A stretch of 64,000 nucleotides of DNA from Microcella pacifica (GTDB taxonomy: Bacteria; Actinomycetota; Actinomycetes; Actinomycetales; Microbacteriaceae): contig NZ_VIKT02000008.1 of the NCBI RefSeq assembly GCF_009371975.2, forward strand, positions 355 through 64,354. The letters are read 5' to 3'. Shown piece after piece: positions 35,743 through 45,996 of this stretch. The notes below the pieces were generated by a model that saw nothing but the letters and a program-made list of their open reading frames with translations, was not told the origin of the DNA and did no database searches. Each line of letters begins with the position of its first letter. Positions within the stretch are counted from its first letter, which is position 1. Both the position numbers and the translations under genes were made by a program.

Positions 35743-35903
35743 GGGTGCTTCCCCTTTTCTTCGTCGAACTGGGGCCAGTGTGCGCCTCGAGCATTTCCGG
35801 CTCGTTTCGCCCAATGACGGATGCGTTACACGGTAGGCCGCAGGGCGCGTCTGGAGGCGGACGCGCGCAGATGAGCAGGGTCGTGCGCGGCTAGCGTGGG
35901 GGC
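35743..35903. promoter_or_regulatory. Divergent control region between catabolic cluster and cofD
   Basis: A 161-bp gap holds the start sites of both the minus-strand catabolic operon and the plus-strand cofD-fbiC genes. No regulator gene lies beside it. I see no clear inverted repeat for an operator. The shared gap would let one regulator act on both directions, but that is inference. Confidence 0.4.
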
Positions 35904-36890
35904 ATGAGGATCGTCGTGGTCGCCGGTGGTGTCGGGGGTGCGCGTTTCGTGCGCGGCGTGCGCGAGGAGGTGCAGCGCCACCGGCCGGGGTCGACGGTCG
36001 ACGTCATCGTCAACACGGGCGACGACTGGTGGCTGGCCGGCCTGCGCATCGCGCCCGACTTCGACTCGATGCTGTACACCCTGAGCGGGCAGAACGACGA
36101 GGAGCGCGGCTGGGGGCGGGTCGGGGAGACCGAGCGCGTATCGGCCGAACTGCACGCGTACGGCGTGGCGCCCGAGTGGTTCACGCTCGGTGACCTCGAC
36201 CTGGGCACGCACATCGCGCGCTCGGCCTGGCAGCGGGCAGGTGCCACGCCCTCAGATGTCGCGCGGCGCCTGCAGGAGCGGTGGCCGCTCGGCGTGACGC
36301 TGCACCCCGCGACCGACGAGGAGGTCGACACGCACGTGCAGCTCGCGGGCGACTCGGCTGGTGAGGTGCGCGAGCTGCACTTCCAGGAGTGGTGGACGCG
36401 CTACCGCGCCGCCCTGCCCGCCGCGCGCTTCGTGCAGCACGGCATCGAGCGCGCGGTGCCGTCCCCCGGCGTTCTGGATGCCCTGCTCGACTGCGACACG
36501 ATCCTCATCGCCCCGTCCAACCCCGTGGTGTCGATCGGCACCGTGCTCGCCGTGCCCGGCATGGTGGAGGCCCTCACGGCGGAGGCCGCGCCGATCGTGG
36601 GGGTCTCCCCGATCATCGGCGGGTCATCCGTGCGCGGCATGGCGGAGGCGTGCCTCTCGGCGATCGGGGTGCAGACGGATGCGGCCGCTGTCGCCCGCCA
36701 CTACGGTCTGCGCCGGGACGGCGGTCTGCTCGACGGCTGGCTCGTGGGGCTCGAGGACGCAACGGCGGTCGACGCGCTCGAGTCTGAGGGGTTCGCGGCA
36801 CGCGCCGTGCCGCTGTGGATGCGCGACCTCGACACCTCGGCGGCTCTCGCCGCCGAGGCGCTCGACCTCGCTCTGGCCTTGCGCCCCTGA
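35904..36890 (+). CDS. cofD: 2-phospho-L-lactate transferase (F420 biosynthesis)
   Basis: CofD (FbiA in mycobacteria) joins the phospholactyl or enolpyruvyl group to Fo. The 328-residue protein shows the nucleotide-sugar-like fold start VVVAGGVGGARFVRGV, then NTGDDWWLAGLRIAPDFDSM, the DLDLGTHI segment, and SNPVVSIGTVLAVPGM. All are family-typical and the length fits. It stands 42 bp before fbiC on the same strand and shares a divergent gap with the catabolic operon. Confidence 0.95.
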   Translation: MRIVVVAGGVGGARFVRGVREEVQRHRPGSTVDVIVNTGDDWWLAGLRIAPDFDSMLYTLSGQNDEERGWGRVGETERVSAELHAYGVAPEWFTLGDLDLGTHIARSAWQRAGATPSDVARRLQERWPLGVTLHPATDEEVDTHVQLAGDSAGEVRELHFQEWWTRYRAALPAARFVQHGIERAVPSPGVLDALLDCDTILIAPSNPVVSIGTVLAVPGMVEALTAEAAPIVGVSPIIGGSSVRGMAEACLSAIGVQTDAAAVARHYGLRRDGGLLDGWLVGLEDATAVDALESEGFAARAVPLWMRDLDTSAALAAEALDLALALRP

Positions 36891-36932
36891 GCCTCTTTGG
36901 CGCGAGAGGGAGCAGGTTTGCGGGCGTAGGCT

Positions 36933-39581
36933 GTGCGGACTGTGACTGCGTTCGACTTCACCCCCACGGCCTCGGCGCTGTCCCGCGCGCTCAAGCGCGC
37001 CGACTCTGGCGTGAGTCTGGATGCCACGGAGGCCGAGACGCTCCTGCACGCGCGCGGCGACGACCTCGACCGGCTCCTGACCGTCGCAAGCCGGGTGCGG
37101 GATGCCGGTCTCGAACGAGCGGGCCGCCCCGGCGTCATCACCTACTCGCGCAAAGTCTTCATCCCCCTCACCCACCTGTGCCGCGACCGCTGCCACTACT
37201 GCGTCTTCGTGCAGACCCCGAACCAGCTCGAGGCGCAGGGCAAGGCGCCGTTTCTCTCCCCCGACGAGGTGCTCGAGATCGCTCGGCAGGGTGCCGCGCT
37301 CGGCTGCAAGGAAGCCCTCTTCACCCTCGGCGATCGGCCGGAAGACCGCTGGCCCGCCGCGCGCGAGTGGCTCGACGCCCACGGCTACGACTCGACGATC
37401 GACTACCTGCGCTCCGTCGCCATCCGCGTGCTTGAGGAGACCGGGCTCCTGCCCCACCTCAACCCCGGCGTCATGACCTGGCAAGAGCTGCAGCGCCTCA
37501 AGCCCGTCGCACCCAGCATGGGCATGATGCTCGAGACCACGAGCCGGCGCCTCTACGAGACGCGCGGCCTCGCCCATTTCGGCTCCCCCGACAAGGACCC
37601 CGAGCTGCGCCTGCGCGTGCTCGAAGACGCCGGCCGCAGCGCCATCCCCTTCACGACCGGCCTGCTGCTCGGCATCGGCGAGACCTACGCCGAGCGCGTC
37701 GACGGAATGTTCGCCATCCGCGCGAGCGCCCGACGGCACGGGCACGTGCAAGAGGTCATCATCCAGAACTTCCGCGCCAAGCCGCGCACCGCCATGCGCG
37801 CCGCCGACGACCTCGAGCTGCAGGAGTACATCGCCGCCGTCGCCGTCAGCCGACTCGTGCTCGGTCCCGGCGCACGCCTCCAGGTACCGCCCAACCTCAC
37901 CGACGCCGAAGAGCTGCACCTCCTCATTCGCGCTGGCATCGACGACTGGGGCGGCGTGAGCCCGCTCACCCCCGACCACGTCAACCCCGAGCGACCCTGG
38001 CCGCAGCTCGACGAACTCGCCCGCCTCACCGCGGAGGGCGGCTACACGCTGCGCGAGCGCCTCACAGCCCACCCCCACTACGTGCGCGCCGAAGAACCCT
38101 GGCTCGATCCGCGCATCGTGCCGCACGTGCGGGCGCTCGCCGGGGACGACGGGCTCGCCGTCGAAGGGAGGCTGCCGCAGGGTATCCCGTGGCAGGAACC
38201 CGACCCCGACTGGGCGAGCAACGCCGGCACCGGCCGTACCGACCTGCACACCGCCATCGACACCGAGGGCCGCCGCACGACCGCGCGCAGCGACTTCGAC
38301 GACGTCTACGGCGACTGGGCCGAGCTGCGCGAGACCGTCGGCGATACGACGAGGCCGACCAGCGCATCCGCGCACGCTCCCGCCGTGAGCGACGGCGTGC
38401 GCGCCATCCTGCGCCGCGCCGAAGATGCCCCCGCCGGGCTCAGTGATGCCGACTACCTGGCCCTGCTCGAGGCGGACGGGCCCGACCTCGACGCGCTCGC
38501 CGACCTCGCCGACCGCGTGCGAGCCGACACAGTGGGCGACCGCGTCGGCTACGTCGTCAATCGCAACATCAACTTCACCAACGTCTGCTACACCGGCTGC
38601 CGCTTCTGCGCCTTCGCGCAGCGCCGCACCGACGCCGACGCCTTCACCCTCTCCATGCGCCAGGTCGGCGACCGCGTCGACGAGGCCTGGAACCTCGGTG
38701 CCACCGAGATCTGCATGCAGGGCGGCATTCACCCCGACCTGCCCGGCACCGCCTACTTCGACCTCGCACGCGAGGTCACAGCTCGTCAGCCGGAGATGCA
38801 CCTGCACGCGTTCAGCCCCATGGAGATCGTCAACGGCGCCGCCCGCACCGGACTCTCGTTCGCCGCATTCCTCACCGCCGCGAAGGAGGCCGGGCTCGAC
38901 ACGATTCCCGGCACCGCCGCCGAGATCCTCGACGACGAGGTGCGCTGGGTGCTCACGAAGGGCAAGCTCCCCACCGCCGAGTGGATCGAGATCGTCTCCA
39001 CCGCGCACCGGCTCGGCATCCGCTCCAGCAGCACCATGATGTACGGGCACGTCGACAACCCCAGCCACTGGGTCGGCCACCTGCGCACCCTCGCCCGCGT
39101 GCAGGACGACACGGGCGGATTCACCGAGTTCGTGCTCCTGCCCTTCGTGCACGCCAACTCGCCCGTGTACCTCGCCGGCGTCGCCCGCCCCGGCCCCACG
39201 GCGCAGGAGAACCGAGCCGTGCACGCCGTCGCGCGCCTCATGCTGCACGGGCGCATCGACCACATCCAGACCTCGTGGGTCAAGCTCGGCACCGAGGGCA
39301 CCCAGCTCATGCTGCGCGGCGGCGCCGACGACGTCGGCGGCACCCTCATGGAGGAGACCATCAGCCGCATGGCGGGTGCCGACAACGGATCCGAGAAGAC
39401 CGTCGCCGAGCTCGAAGACCTCGTCAGCGGCATTGGCCGCACGGCCTGGCAGCGCACGACCACCTACGGCGAACCCACCGCCGAACGCGTCGCCACCGCA
39501 CGCGCTCACCGCGAGTCGGGCTACGCGGCGACAGGCCGCCGCCTCGCGCTCAGCATCGCCGAGGTGCGCGAAGGCGCCTGA
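36933..39581 (+). CDS. fbiC: Fo synthase, CofG-CofH fusion
   Basis: An 882-residue radical-SAM enzyme that makes the deazaflavin Fo from tyrosine and the riboflavin intermediate 5-amino-6-ribitylaminouracil. The N-terminal CofG half has the cluster motif CRDRCHYC (residue about 80-87). The C-terminal CofH half has [15 protein letters not shown] (about 545-560) and [20 protein letters not shown]. The fusion order is that of actinobacterial FbiC. The frame starts at GTG 36933; GTG 36942 is an alternative. No strong ribosome site is visible. Confidence 0.96.
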   Translation: MRTVTAFDFTPTASALSRALKRADSGVSLDATEAETLLHARGDDLDRLLTVASRVRDAGLERAGRPGVITYSRKVFIPLTHLCRDRCHYCVFVQTPNQLEAQGKAPFLSPDEVLEIARQGAALGCKEALFTLGDRPEDRWPAAREWLDAHGYDSTIDYLRSVAIRVLEETGLLPHLNPGVMTWQELQRLKPVAPSMGMMLETTSRRLYETRGLAHFGSPDKDPELRLRVLEDAGRSAIPFTTGLLLGIGETYAERVDGMFAIRASARRHGHVQEVIIQNFRAKPRTAMRAADDLELQEYIAAVAVSRLVLGPGARLQVPPNLTDAEELHLLIRAGIDDWGGVSPLTPDHVNPERPWPQLDELARLTAEGGYTLRERLTAHPHYVRAEEPWLDPRIVPHVRALAGDDGLAVEGRLPQGIPWQEPDPDWASNAGTGRTDLHTAIDTEGRRTTARSDFDDVYGDWAELRETVGDTTRPTSASAHAPAVSDGVRAILRRAEDAPAGLSDADYLALLEADGPDLDALADLADRVRADTVGDRVGYVVNRNINFTNVCYTGCRFCAFAQRRTDADAFTLSMRQVGDRVDEAWNLGATEICMQGGIHPDLPGTAYFDLAREVTARQPEMHLHAFSPMEIVNGAARTGLSFAAFLTAAKEAGLDTIPGTAAEILDDEVRWVLTKGKLPTAEWIEIVSTAHRLGIRSSSTMMYGHVDNPSHWVGHLRTLARVQDDTGGFTEFVLLPFVHANSPVYLAGVARPGPTAQENRAVHAVARLMLHGRIDHIQTSWVKLGTEGTQLMLRGGADDVGGTLMEETISRMAGADNGSEKTVAELEDLVSGIGRTAWQRTTTYGEPTAERVATARAHRESGYAATGRRLALSIAEVREGA

Positions 39582-39725
39582 GCACCCACCCCCACTTCGC
39601 GGGTGAAGACCCTTCACACTCCGACACAATGCGGAGAATGAGGGTTGCGCGTGTTTCACTATGGACTGCACTGTCTACCGTGAGAGACCGACCGACGCCC
39701 GACCACGCACCCGAGGGGAGGTTCC

Positions 39726-39995
39726 GTGGCCCTGTCGCCGTGGATGAACAGCCTCATCGGCGTTCTGCTCGCCGTGGGCATCGCCGTCGCGCTCTACGCC
39801 TCGACCGTGCTCATCTGGAACCTGCTCGCCGAGCGCGCCGACGCCACGTGCGCGGCCCTCGTCGGAGACGACGGAACCCACACGGTCACCTCGATCTGGC
39901 GCGGCGGGCTCGCCTGGGAGTGCGAGTACGCGACCGACTGGAACCCTCGCGGCACGATCGTGCTCACCCCCGACGACCTCATGCGGTCCGGCTGA
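39726..39995 (+). CDS. Small membrane protein, unknown
   Basis: An 89-residue protein with one N-terminal membrane helix (about 8-33, SLIGVLLAVGIAVALYASTV) and a short extracytoplasmic domain with two cysteines (ADATCAALV, LAWECEYATDW) that could form a disulfide. AGGGGAGG lies seven bases before GTG 39726. It is not a known family. Its 3' end overlaps the cofC 3' end by 17 bases in convergent orientation. Confidence 0.68.
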   Translation: MALSPWMNSLIGVLLAVGIAVALYASTVLIWNLLAERADATCAALVGDDGTHTVTSIWRGGLAWECEYATDWNPRGTIVLTPDDLMRSG

Positions 39996-40578
39996 GCAAC
40001 GCCCGCGTCCGGGCTCCCAGAACGAGGGATGCCGCGGCCTCCAGCTGCTCGCGCGTGTCGATGTCACGGCGCAACCCGCTGAGCGGCGGCAGCTCGAGCT
40101 CGACGTAGCCCTCCCCGCGGTGCCGCGCGGCGGACGCCGCACCGAACCGCGCCGCGTGAGGCACCCCGGCGCGCGCGACGATGAGCGTCGTGCCCGTGCC
40201 CTCGGCATCCGGCACGAACGCCCGATCATGCCCGACCGCCACCGCGAAGGCCCGCGAGAGCTCGTCGGGCTGCAGTGCCGGCAGGTCGCCGAGCAGCACC
40301 GCTGTCGGCAGGTCGGGGTCGAGAACGGCGAGCCCAGCCTCGACGGCCGCGAGCAGCCCCCCGCCCGGATCGTCGACGACCCGCACACCCGGCAGCTGCA
40401 CGGGAAGGCCGCCCACGACCACGAGCTCACCGACCGCACTGGCCGCGCGCGCGGCCTCCACGGTGTCCAGGGCGATCGCACTCGCGAGCGCTGCGCGCTG
40501 CGCGGCGTCACCGATGAGACGGCTCTTGGCACCCGGCCCGCCCTTCACCGGGATGACGAGGGAGACGAGTGCGGGCAC
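39979..40578 (-). CDS. cofC: 2-phospho-L-lactate/phosphoenolpyruvate guanylyltransferase
   Basis: CofC (FbiD) activates phospholactate or PEP with GTP to feed CofD. The 199-residue protein begins SLVIPVKGGPGAKSRL, the nucleotide-binding loop of the family. It continues with VLLGDLPALQPDEL, the metal-binding Asp region, and FVPDAEGTGTTLIVA. GTG 40578 is the start. It is 10 bp after the transglutaminase gene and thus probably the last gene of the moxR, DUF58, transglutaminase operon, not co-transcribed with cofD and fbiC. Confidence 0.92.
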   Translation of the reverse strand: MPALVSLVIPVKGGPGAKSRLIGDAAQRAALASAIALDTVEAARAASAVGELVVVGGLPVQLPGVRVVDDPGGGLLAAVEAGLAVLDPDLPTAVLLGDLPALQPDELSRAFAVAVGHDRAFVPDAEGTGTTLIVARAGVPHAARFGAASAARHRGEGYVELELPPLSGLRRDIDTREQLEAAASLVLGARTRALLSRTA

Positions 40579-40588
40579 GACCTCCAGC

Positions 40589-42895
40589 CTAGAGTCGTGT
40601 GACCACGGGAGTCGGCCGCGGCTCGGTCTGCTCGAGACTCGCACGATCCAGGAGCGAGAGCGGTGCCACGACCGCGACAGCGCGCCGCCACCACGGCACC
40701 GCGTCACGCAGCCCGCGCAGCACTGCGCCGACCTCGGGCGGCTCGGCCTCGGGCACCGACCTCCGCCCCGCGAACGCGCGCTCCTCGACCGCGTCGAGCA
40801 CGGCAGCGAGGTCGGCGTCGAGGCCGGCGACCGCGGCCCACCGTGCGGCGAGCGCCCGCGGCGTACGGGTCGGCTCGGCCGGGAGCCCCAGGTCGCGCGC
40901 GGTGTCGCGCACCTCGCGCCAGCGCTCGACAGGGTTGCGCGAGCGTCGCCGACGCGCACGCCGCACGACGCGCCAGACGCCGGGAGTGACGAGCGCGAGC
41001 GCGAGCAGCGCGAGGGCGGCGAGGGCGAGAGCCCGAGCATCCAGAGCGAATCGCGCGCCCGTCGCACCGGTCTCCTGACCGTCATTGCCGCCATCGATGA
41101 GATCGGGAATGCCGGTGGGATCATCGTCGGTGCCCTCCGCGGCGTCTGTCTCCTCCTCGCCGCTCGCGGGCTCCTCGGGCTCGGTCGGCGCATCGTCGGG
41201 CTCCCCGGCCTCGTCGCCCGCGACAGCGGCCGTCGGGTCCGCGTAGCCGGGGGTCTCGCCGCGCGACGGCGTCGGCTCGAAGCGCACCCAGCCGATCCCG
41301 TCGAAGTGCAGTTCGGGCCAGGCGTGCAGGTCGTTCGAGCTCACCACGAACTCGCCCGGCACGCTCGGGTTCTCATCGCCCGGCTGGAAGCCCACCGCGA
41401 TGCGGGCGGGGATGTCGAGCGTGCGGGCCATGAGCGTCATGGCGCTCGCGAAATGCACGCAGTAGCCCGCGCGCACCTCCAGGAACGTGGCGACGATGTC
41501 GGCGCCGGAGCCGTCGTAGCCGCCCTCCACGGGCGCGTCCTCCGAGTACACGAAGTCGCCGCCCGTGAAGGAGCGCTGGAGCGCGAGCGCTTGGGAGTAG
41601 GGAGACGTCGCACCGGCGGCATCGACCACCTCGCGAGCGGTCGCCGCGATCGCCGGGTCCACGTCGGGCACGGCGCGATAGGACTCGAGGCCCGCCTGAT
41701 CGGCTCCCGCGGCCTCGAGCTGCGCGACGGTCGGCCGGGCGTCGAGGCTCTGCACCGTGTAGGCGCCCTCGCGCAAGACGCCCTCGCTCGACTGGACGGT
41801 GACGCCATCGGGCGCCACGAGCCACTCCCCGGCGAGACCCGCGAGCGAGACGGGCGCGCTCGGCAGGGGCACCCACCGCGTACGCACGCTCTCGAGCTGG
41901 ATGCGCGTGGAGACCTCCGTGCGCTCCACCGCCGCCCCGAGCCAGGCCGGAGGGCCGATCTCGCCGAGCGCGCGCGGCTCTCCTGCCGCCACGGGCTGCA
42001 CCGTCTGGCCGTCGAACTCGTCGAGGTGCGCGAGCGTCAAGTAGAGCCCGGCGCTCTGGTCGGTCGAGTAGCGCAGCACCGTCACGGCGGTCGGGCGTCG
42101 CAGATCGTCGCCCAGCTCGAGCACCGGGTTGATGCCGGTCGAGAGCCCGGCGATCCCCCCACCGGGCACGACCGCACCGGCGACGACGGGCGGCAATGCG
42201 GGTGGCACGACGACGGCCGCGACGAGCACGCTCGCCCCGACCAGGAGTGCTCGGCGAACACCCGCGGACCCGCCGTTGACAGCCGGGCGGTGCAGGGCGA
42301 GCACGAGCAGGAACGCCGCCGCGGTCGCGAGCAGGGAGAGCACGGGCAGAGCGCCGGGAGCCAGCACGACCGGGATCGCGAGGATGCCCAGCAGAGGCAG
42401 CGCGACGAGAGCGGGGCGTCGGCTCAGGGTGGCGACGGCGTCGCACAGCAGGGCGACGACCCCCGCACCGGCGGCGATGAGGAAACGCAGCCCGGCATCC
42501 GCGTCGGCGGGGATCGCCTGCTCGGCAATCGACACCTCGCCAGCCCGGATGAGTTCCTGCGCTCGCTCGAGAGTCCCTACGAGCGGCACGATGCCGAGCA
42601 GCGTCGTGTCTGCGGCGAACTGCAGCTGCAGGCTCACGACGCCCGCGGTCGCCGCCCCGAGCACCGACCACAGCGGTCGCCAGACGCGCACGCGATACCG
42701 CACGAGCGCTCCCGCGGCGATCACCGCGGCCACCGTCACGAGCGCCGAGAGCAGCCACCCGCCCTCGTCGAGCACGACCGAGAACGAGGTGAGTGCCGCA
42801 CCGACCGCGAGGAGGACCGCGGCTGAGAGGGCGAAGCCCGCGCCCGTGCGAGAGCGCGGGTCGGCAGACGTGCGCACGCGGTGGGTCTCACGCAC
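40589..42895 (-). CDS. Transglutaminase-like membrane protein
   Basis: A 768-residue protein of the TgpA-like group. An N-terminal membrane domain (about 15-235, six or more helices) is followed by an extracytoplasmic part with a papain-like transglutaminase core. Cys is in RAGYCVHFASAMTLMAR, His in SSNDLHAWPELHFDGIG, and Asp is expected shortly after, near FEPTPSRGETPGYADP. A Glu/Asp-rich linker, one more helix (about 635-655) and a cytoplasmic tail follow. GTG 42895 overlaps the DUF58 stop. With MoxR and DUF58 it forms a common but poorly understood envelope module. Confidence 0.88.
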   Translation of the reverse strand: MRETHRVRTSADPRSRTGAGFALSAAVLLAVGAALTSFSVVLDEGGWLLSALVTVAAVIAAGALVRYRVRVWRPLWSVLGAATAGVVSLQLQFAADTTLLGIVPLVGTLERAQELIRAGEVSIAEQAIPADADAGLRFLIAAGAGVVALLCDAVATLSRRPALVALPLLGILAIPVVLAPGALPVLSLLATAAAFLLVLALHRPAVNGGSAGVRRALLVGASVLVAAVVVPPALPPVVAGAVVPGGGIAGLSTGINPVLELGDDLRRPTAVTVLRYSTDQSAGLYLTLAHLDEFDGQTVQPVAAGEPRALGEIGPPAWLGAAVERTEVSTRIQLESVRTRWVPLPSAPVSLAGLAGEWLVAPDGVTVQSSEGVLREGAYTVQSLDARPTVAQLEAAGADQAGLESYRAVPDVDPAIAATAREVVDAAGATSPYSQALALQRSFTGGDFVYSEDAPVEGGYDGSGADIVATFLEVRAGYCVHFASAMTLMARTLDIPARIAVGFQPGDENPSVPGEFVVSSNDLHAWPELHFDGIGWVRFEPTPSRGETPGYADPTAAVAGDEAGEPDDAPTEPEEPASGEEETDAAEGTDDDPTGIPDLIDGGNDGQETGATGARFALDARALALAALALLALALVTPGVWRVVRRARRRRSRNPVERWREVRDTARDLGLPAEPTRTPRALAARWAAVAGLDADLAAVLDAVEERAFAGRRSVPEAEPPEVGAVLRGLRDAVPWWRRAVAVVAPLSLLDRASLEQTEPRPTPVVTRL

Positions 42896-44168
42896 GGCGC
42901 ACCTCGACCTCCGGCACGACGCGATCGCCAGCGAGAGCAAACCACGCCTCGACGGGCGTCGCGGATGTCGGCACGCGCACGACGGTCCAGCCGGCCCGGG
43001 CGAAAGTCTCCTCCGCAGTTTCGACCTCCCTGTTCCCGTCCTGCCCGGCCACGCTCGTGGGCACCCGCACGGCGCTCGGAAGAAGCAGACTCGGGTCATC
43101 GTCGACGAGCACCGCGAGAGCGGGTGCTGAGGCGGACGCGGTGCGGTGGGCGAGCATCCAGCGCACCGTTGCCGCGTCGGGGCGCGAGGCGATCGCGACG
43201 ACCGGCAGAGCGCCCGCCCCCGCGGGGGCCTCCCGGTGCGGGTCGTCGCGGCCGAGCTCGAGCAGAGCGAGCTCGCCGAGAGCGACCCCCGCCGGGCCAT
43301 CGGCGTGAGGGGCATCGTCGGGGAGCGCCGTGGGCGTGACGAGGTCGACCGCGTACCCGCGCTCGTCCAGGTGCACCGCCACGGAGGCGGCGAAGCGCAC
43401 CGCCCACTCGAACAGTGCGCTCGAGGCCTCGCGTCGACCCGTGGCGTCGGGGTAGCCGCTGCGCTGGGTGTCGACGAGCAGGCGACTGCGCGGCCCGGCC
43501 TGCAGCTCGTCCTGCCGCACCATGAGCTCGCCCTGTCGCGCGGTCACCCGCCAGTGGACGCGCCGCAGGGCATCGCCCTGCCGGTACTCGCGGGTGACCA
43601 CATCGTCGTCGCTGCGCTCGCGGGACCGCGCGCTGCGAGCGCCGGTGTCGCTCGCGGGAGCCGGCACGGGGCCCGTCGGCAGGCGCACGACGGCGGGCAG
43701 CACGAGCTGCGTCGTGACCGTTTTCGTGTCGGTCACCCGCACGGCGAGCGCAAAGGGGTCGTGATCCTCGATGAGGAGCGGCCCGACCTCCACGAGACCG
43801 CGTCGCTCGGGCCAGTAGCGGTAGCCGAACTCGGCGGGGCGCGTGAGACGCACGTCAGCGAGACGCCCGGGCCCCGCGAAGCCGGGCCCCATGGGCACGC
43901 GCTCGATCCACTCGGCAGCGCGGGCACGACCCGCGACGGTGGTCGTCACCCGCACGACCTCGTCCTGCACGGCGACGGGCGGCTCGAAGCGGCGGGACAC
44001 CTGCACGCTCGGCCGCGTGCTCGCCACCACGAGCAGTCCGAGGAGCGGAGCGGCCACGGCGAGCGCCCCGACCGGCAGCAGTTCTGGTCGCTCCACCGCG
44101 TAGGCGAGCACGAGCAAGCCGACGCCGACGACGAGAAAGATCCCGCCTCGCGCGGTCAGCCGCGGCAC
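42888..44168 (-). CDS. DUF58 domain protein
   Basis: A 426-residue protein with two N-terminal helices (about 8-45) and a vWA-like DUF58 domain. The family motif is REYRQGDALRRVHWRVTARQ followed by LMVRQDE (about 225-250). It normally pairs with a MoxR ATPase and a transglutaminase, as here. GTG 44168 follows the moxR stop by five bases. Function within the module is unknown; a metal-dependent chaperone role has been proposed for similar pairs. Confidence 0.85.
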   Translation of the reverse strand: MPRLTARGGIFLVVGVGLLVLAYAVERPELLPVGALAVAAPLLGLLVVASTRPSVQVSRRFEPPVAVQDEVVRVTTTVAGRARAAEWIERVPMGPGFAGPGRLADVRLTRPAEFGYRYWPERRGLVEVGPLLIEDHDPFALAVRVTDTKTVTTQLVLPAVVRLPTGPVPAPASDTGARSARSRERSDDDVVTREYRQGDALRRVHWRVTARQGELMVRQDELQAGPRSRLLVDTQRSGYPDATGRREASSALFEWAVRFAASVAVHLDERGYAVDLVTPTALPDDAPHADGPAGVALGELALLELGRDDPHREAPAGAGALPVVAIASRPDAATVRWMLAHRTASASAPALAVLVDDDPSLLLPSAVRVPTSVAGQDGNREVETAEETFARAGWTVVRVPTSATPVEAWFALAGDRVVPEVEVRRA

Positions 44169-44173
44169 GACGG

Positions 44174-45241
44174 TCAGCCCCCGGCGCTCGGCACCGGCAC
44201 GGTCGTCGCGGCGACGATGCGCTCGACGACCTCGTCGACGCTGCGCGCCGGGCGCCCGTCGGGGTGCTGCGCTCTCGGCACGAGCAGCATGCGGTGCGAG
44301 AGCACGGTCGTCGCGAGCGCGTCGATGTCGTCGGGCAGCACGAAGTCGCGCCCGTCCATCGCGGCGCGGGCTCGTGCGGCGCGCACGAGCTGCAGCGTCG
44401 CCCGCGGGCTCGCGCCGAGCCGCAGCGCGGGCTCCTCGCGCGTCGCCTGCACGATCGCCACCGCGTAGCGCTCCACGGCCGGGCTCACGTAGATCTCGCG
44501 CACGGTCGCGATCATGCGGCGCAGGCCGGTGACGTCGATGACGGGTGCGAGGCGCTCGAGCGGGCTGCCGTGCTCGCGGTCGCGCACCATGCGTGCTTCG
44601 CTCTCGGCGTCGGGGTAGCCGATGGAGATGCGTGCCATGAAGCGGTCCCGCTGCGCTTCGGGGAGGGCGTAAGTGCCTTCCATCTCGATGGGATTCTGCG
44701 TGGCGACGACGAGGAAGGGCGCGGCGAGGGCGTGCGTGTGCCCGTCGACGGTCACCAGCCCCTCCTCCATGCACTCGAGGAGCGCCGACTGGGTCTTGGG
44801 GCTCGCCCGGTTGATCTCGTCGCCGATGACGATGTGGGCGAAGATCGGGCCGGGCGTGAACTCGAAGGTGCCGAGCTGCTGGCGGTAGACGCTCACCCCG
44901 GTGATGTCGGCGGGCAGCAGGTCGGGGGTGAACTGGATGCGGTTGACGCTGCCGTCGATGCACCGGGCGAGCGCGCGGGCGAGCATGGTCTTGCCGACCC
45001 CGGGCACGTCTTCGATGAGCAGGTGCCCCTCGGCCAGGAGCACCGCGAGGGCCGTATCCACGGCGTCCGGCTTGCCGTCCATGACGCCGTTCATGGCGAG
45101 TCGGATGCTCGACGCGAGCTCCCCGAACTCCTCAGCGCCCATCGGCTCAGCGCTCATCGGCTCACGGCCCATCGGCGCCTCGGTGGCGGGGTCGTTCGCC
45201 GAGCCGGTCGGCGTGGCTGCGGTGCTCGTCGACGTCGTCAC
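44174..45241 (-). CDS. MoxR-family AAA+ ATPase
   Basis: A 355-residue AAA_3 ATPase. Walker A is DVPGVGKTMLARALA, sensor and Walker B segments lie around VIGDEINRASPKTQSALLECM, and VVATQNPIEMEGTYALPEAQ RDRF is the MoxR signature. The N-terminal 35 residues are of low complexity with GAEEFGELASSI close to the domain. It is the first gene of the operon with DUF58, transglutaminase and cofC. Such ATPases act as chaperones for the vWA-type partner. Confidence 0.9.
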   Translation of the reverse strand: MTTSTSTAATPTGSANDPATEAPMGREPMSAEPMGAEEFGELASSIRLAMNGVMDGKPDAVDTALAVLLAEGHLLIEDVPGVGKTMLARALARCIDGSVNRIQFTPDLLPADITGVSVYRQQLGTFEFTPGPIFAHIVIGDEINRASPKTQSALLECMEEGLVTVDGHTHALAAPFLVVATQNPIEMEGTYALPEAQRDRFMARISIGYPDAESEARMVRDREHGSPLERLAPVIDVTGLRRMIATVREIYVSPAVERYAVAIVQATREEPALRLGASPRATLQLVRAARARAAMDGRDFVLPDDIDALATTVLSHRMLLVPRAQHPDGRPARSVDEVVERIVAATTVPVPSAGG

Positions 45242-45299
45242 CCGGTGAAGTCTGCCACGCGAAGGTGACGAATCCGCCGAGAGTTCTCGGCCTCGACGC

Positions 45300-45902
45300 T
45301 CAGCGCAGCCGCGTGAAGTCCAGTCGCACGTCGGACTCGCCGATCCTGGTCGTGAGGCTCAGGGCGTCGCCCGAGCACGCGACGGAAGCTCCTGCGAGCG
45401 GGTTGACGGTGACCGGGCGGAGAAAGAGCTCGTCGACGCTGCTGCGCTGGCCCTGCTCGACGTCGACGAGGGCGAGATCGTCGCGCTCCTCCGTGGCCTC
45501 GAGCAGCCCGTCGACGAGTCGATACGAGCCTTCGCTCTCGCCGACGAAGGAGGCGAGGCTCTCCTCCCCGCGGTTCTGCCACGTGATGCCGACTCGGGGC
45601 TCGACGTAGTAGAGGTCGACCGTGAAGCCCAGGGTCAGGTAGCCGCCGACGTCGATACCGGTGCCCGGGTCGAAGGCGAGCAGGTAGTCGTGCAGCGGCT
45701 CGCCCTCGATGCGCCATCCGCCCACGAGGCACTCGCTCTCGGTGAGCTCGACGCCGGGCGGCGGCTCGATGCCCTGAGCCTCTGAGGGGTGCACGGGCGC
45801 GGGGCCCTCCGGTTCGGGCTCCGCGCACCCGCCGAGCAGGAGCATCGGGCCGAGGGCGGCGAGCACGAGGGCGCTGCGCGCGTGGCGGGCGATTCCGCTC
45901 AT
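45300..45902 (-). CDS. Predicted lipoprotein, unknown
   Basis: A 200-residue secreted protein with signal sequence and lipobox LLGGC at about residue 26, then a Pro/Glu-rich linker. The rest is beta-rich (VGGYLTLGFTVDLYYVEPRV, GSYRLVDGLLEATEER) and has a second Cys pair that could form a disulfide (SECLVGGW and ASVACSGD). No family recognised. ATG 45902 has a G-rich leader. It ends 58 bp before moxR starts. Confidence 0.68.
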   Translation of the reverse strand: MSGIARHARSALVLAALGPMLLLGGCAEPEPEGPAPVHPSEAQGIEPPPGVELTESECLVGGWRIEGEPLHDYLLAFDPGTGIDVGGYLTLGFTVDLYYVEPRVGITWQNRGEESLASFVGESEGSYRLVDGLLEATEERDDLALVDVEQGQRSSVDELFLRPVTVNPLAGASVACSGDALSLTTRIGESDVRLDFTRLR

Positions 45903-45996
45903 CTCCGCATCCCCCTCTCCTGCGCCGAGGATTCCCCAGAATCCGGTGGTGCACAGCAAGCGTAGCCAAGGCGGCCGTGGCGTGCGAACCGGGCTG

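Noticed and set aside
39603-39617. Small hairpin GTGAAG-ACC-CTTCAC after fbiC
   Set aside because: Six-base stem without a T-run; too weak to call a terminator.
36624-39671. 1,000-codon minus-strand frame over fbiC and cofD
   Set aside because: Antisense of two well-recognised enzymes; no conserved domain.
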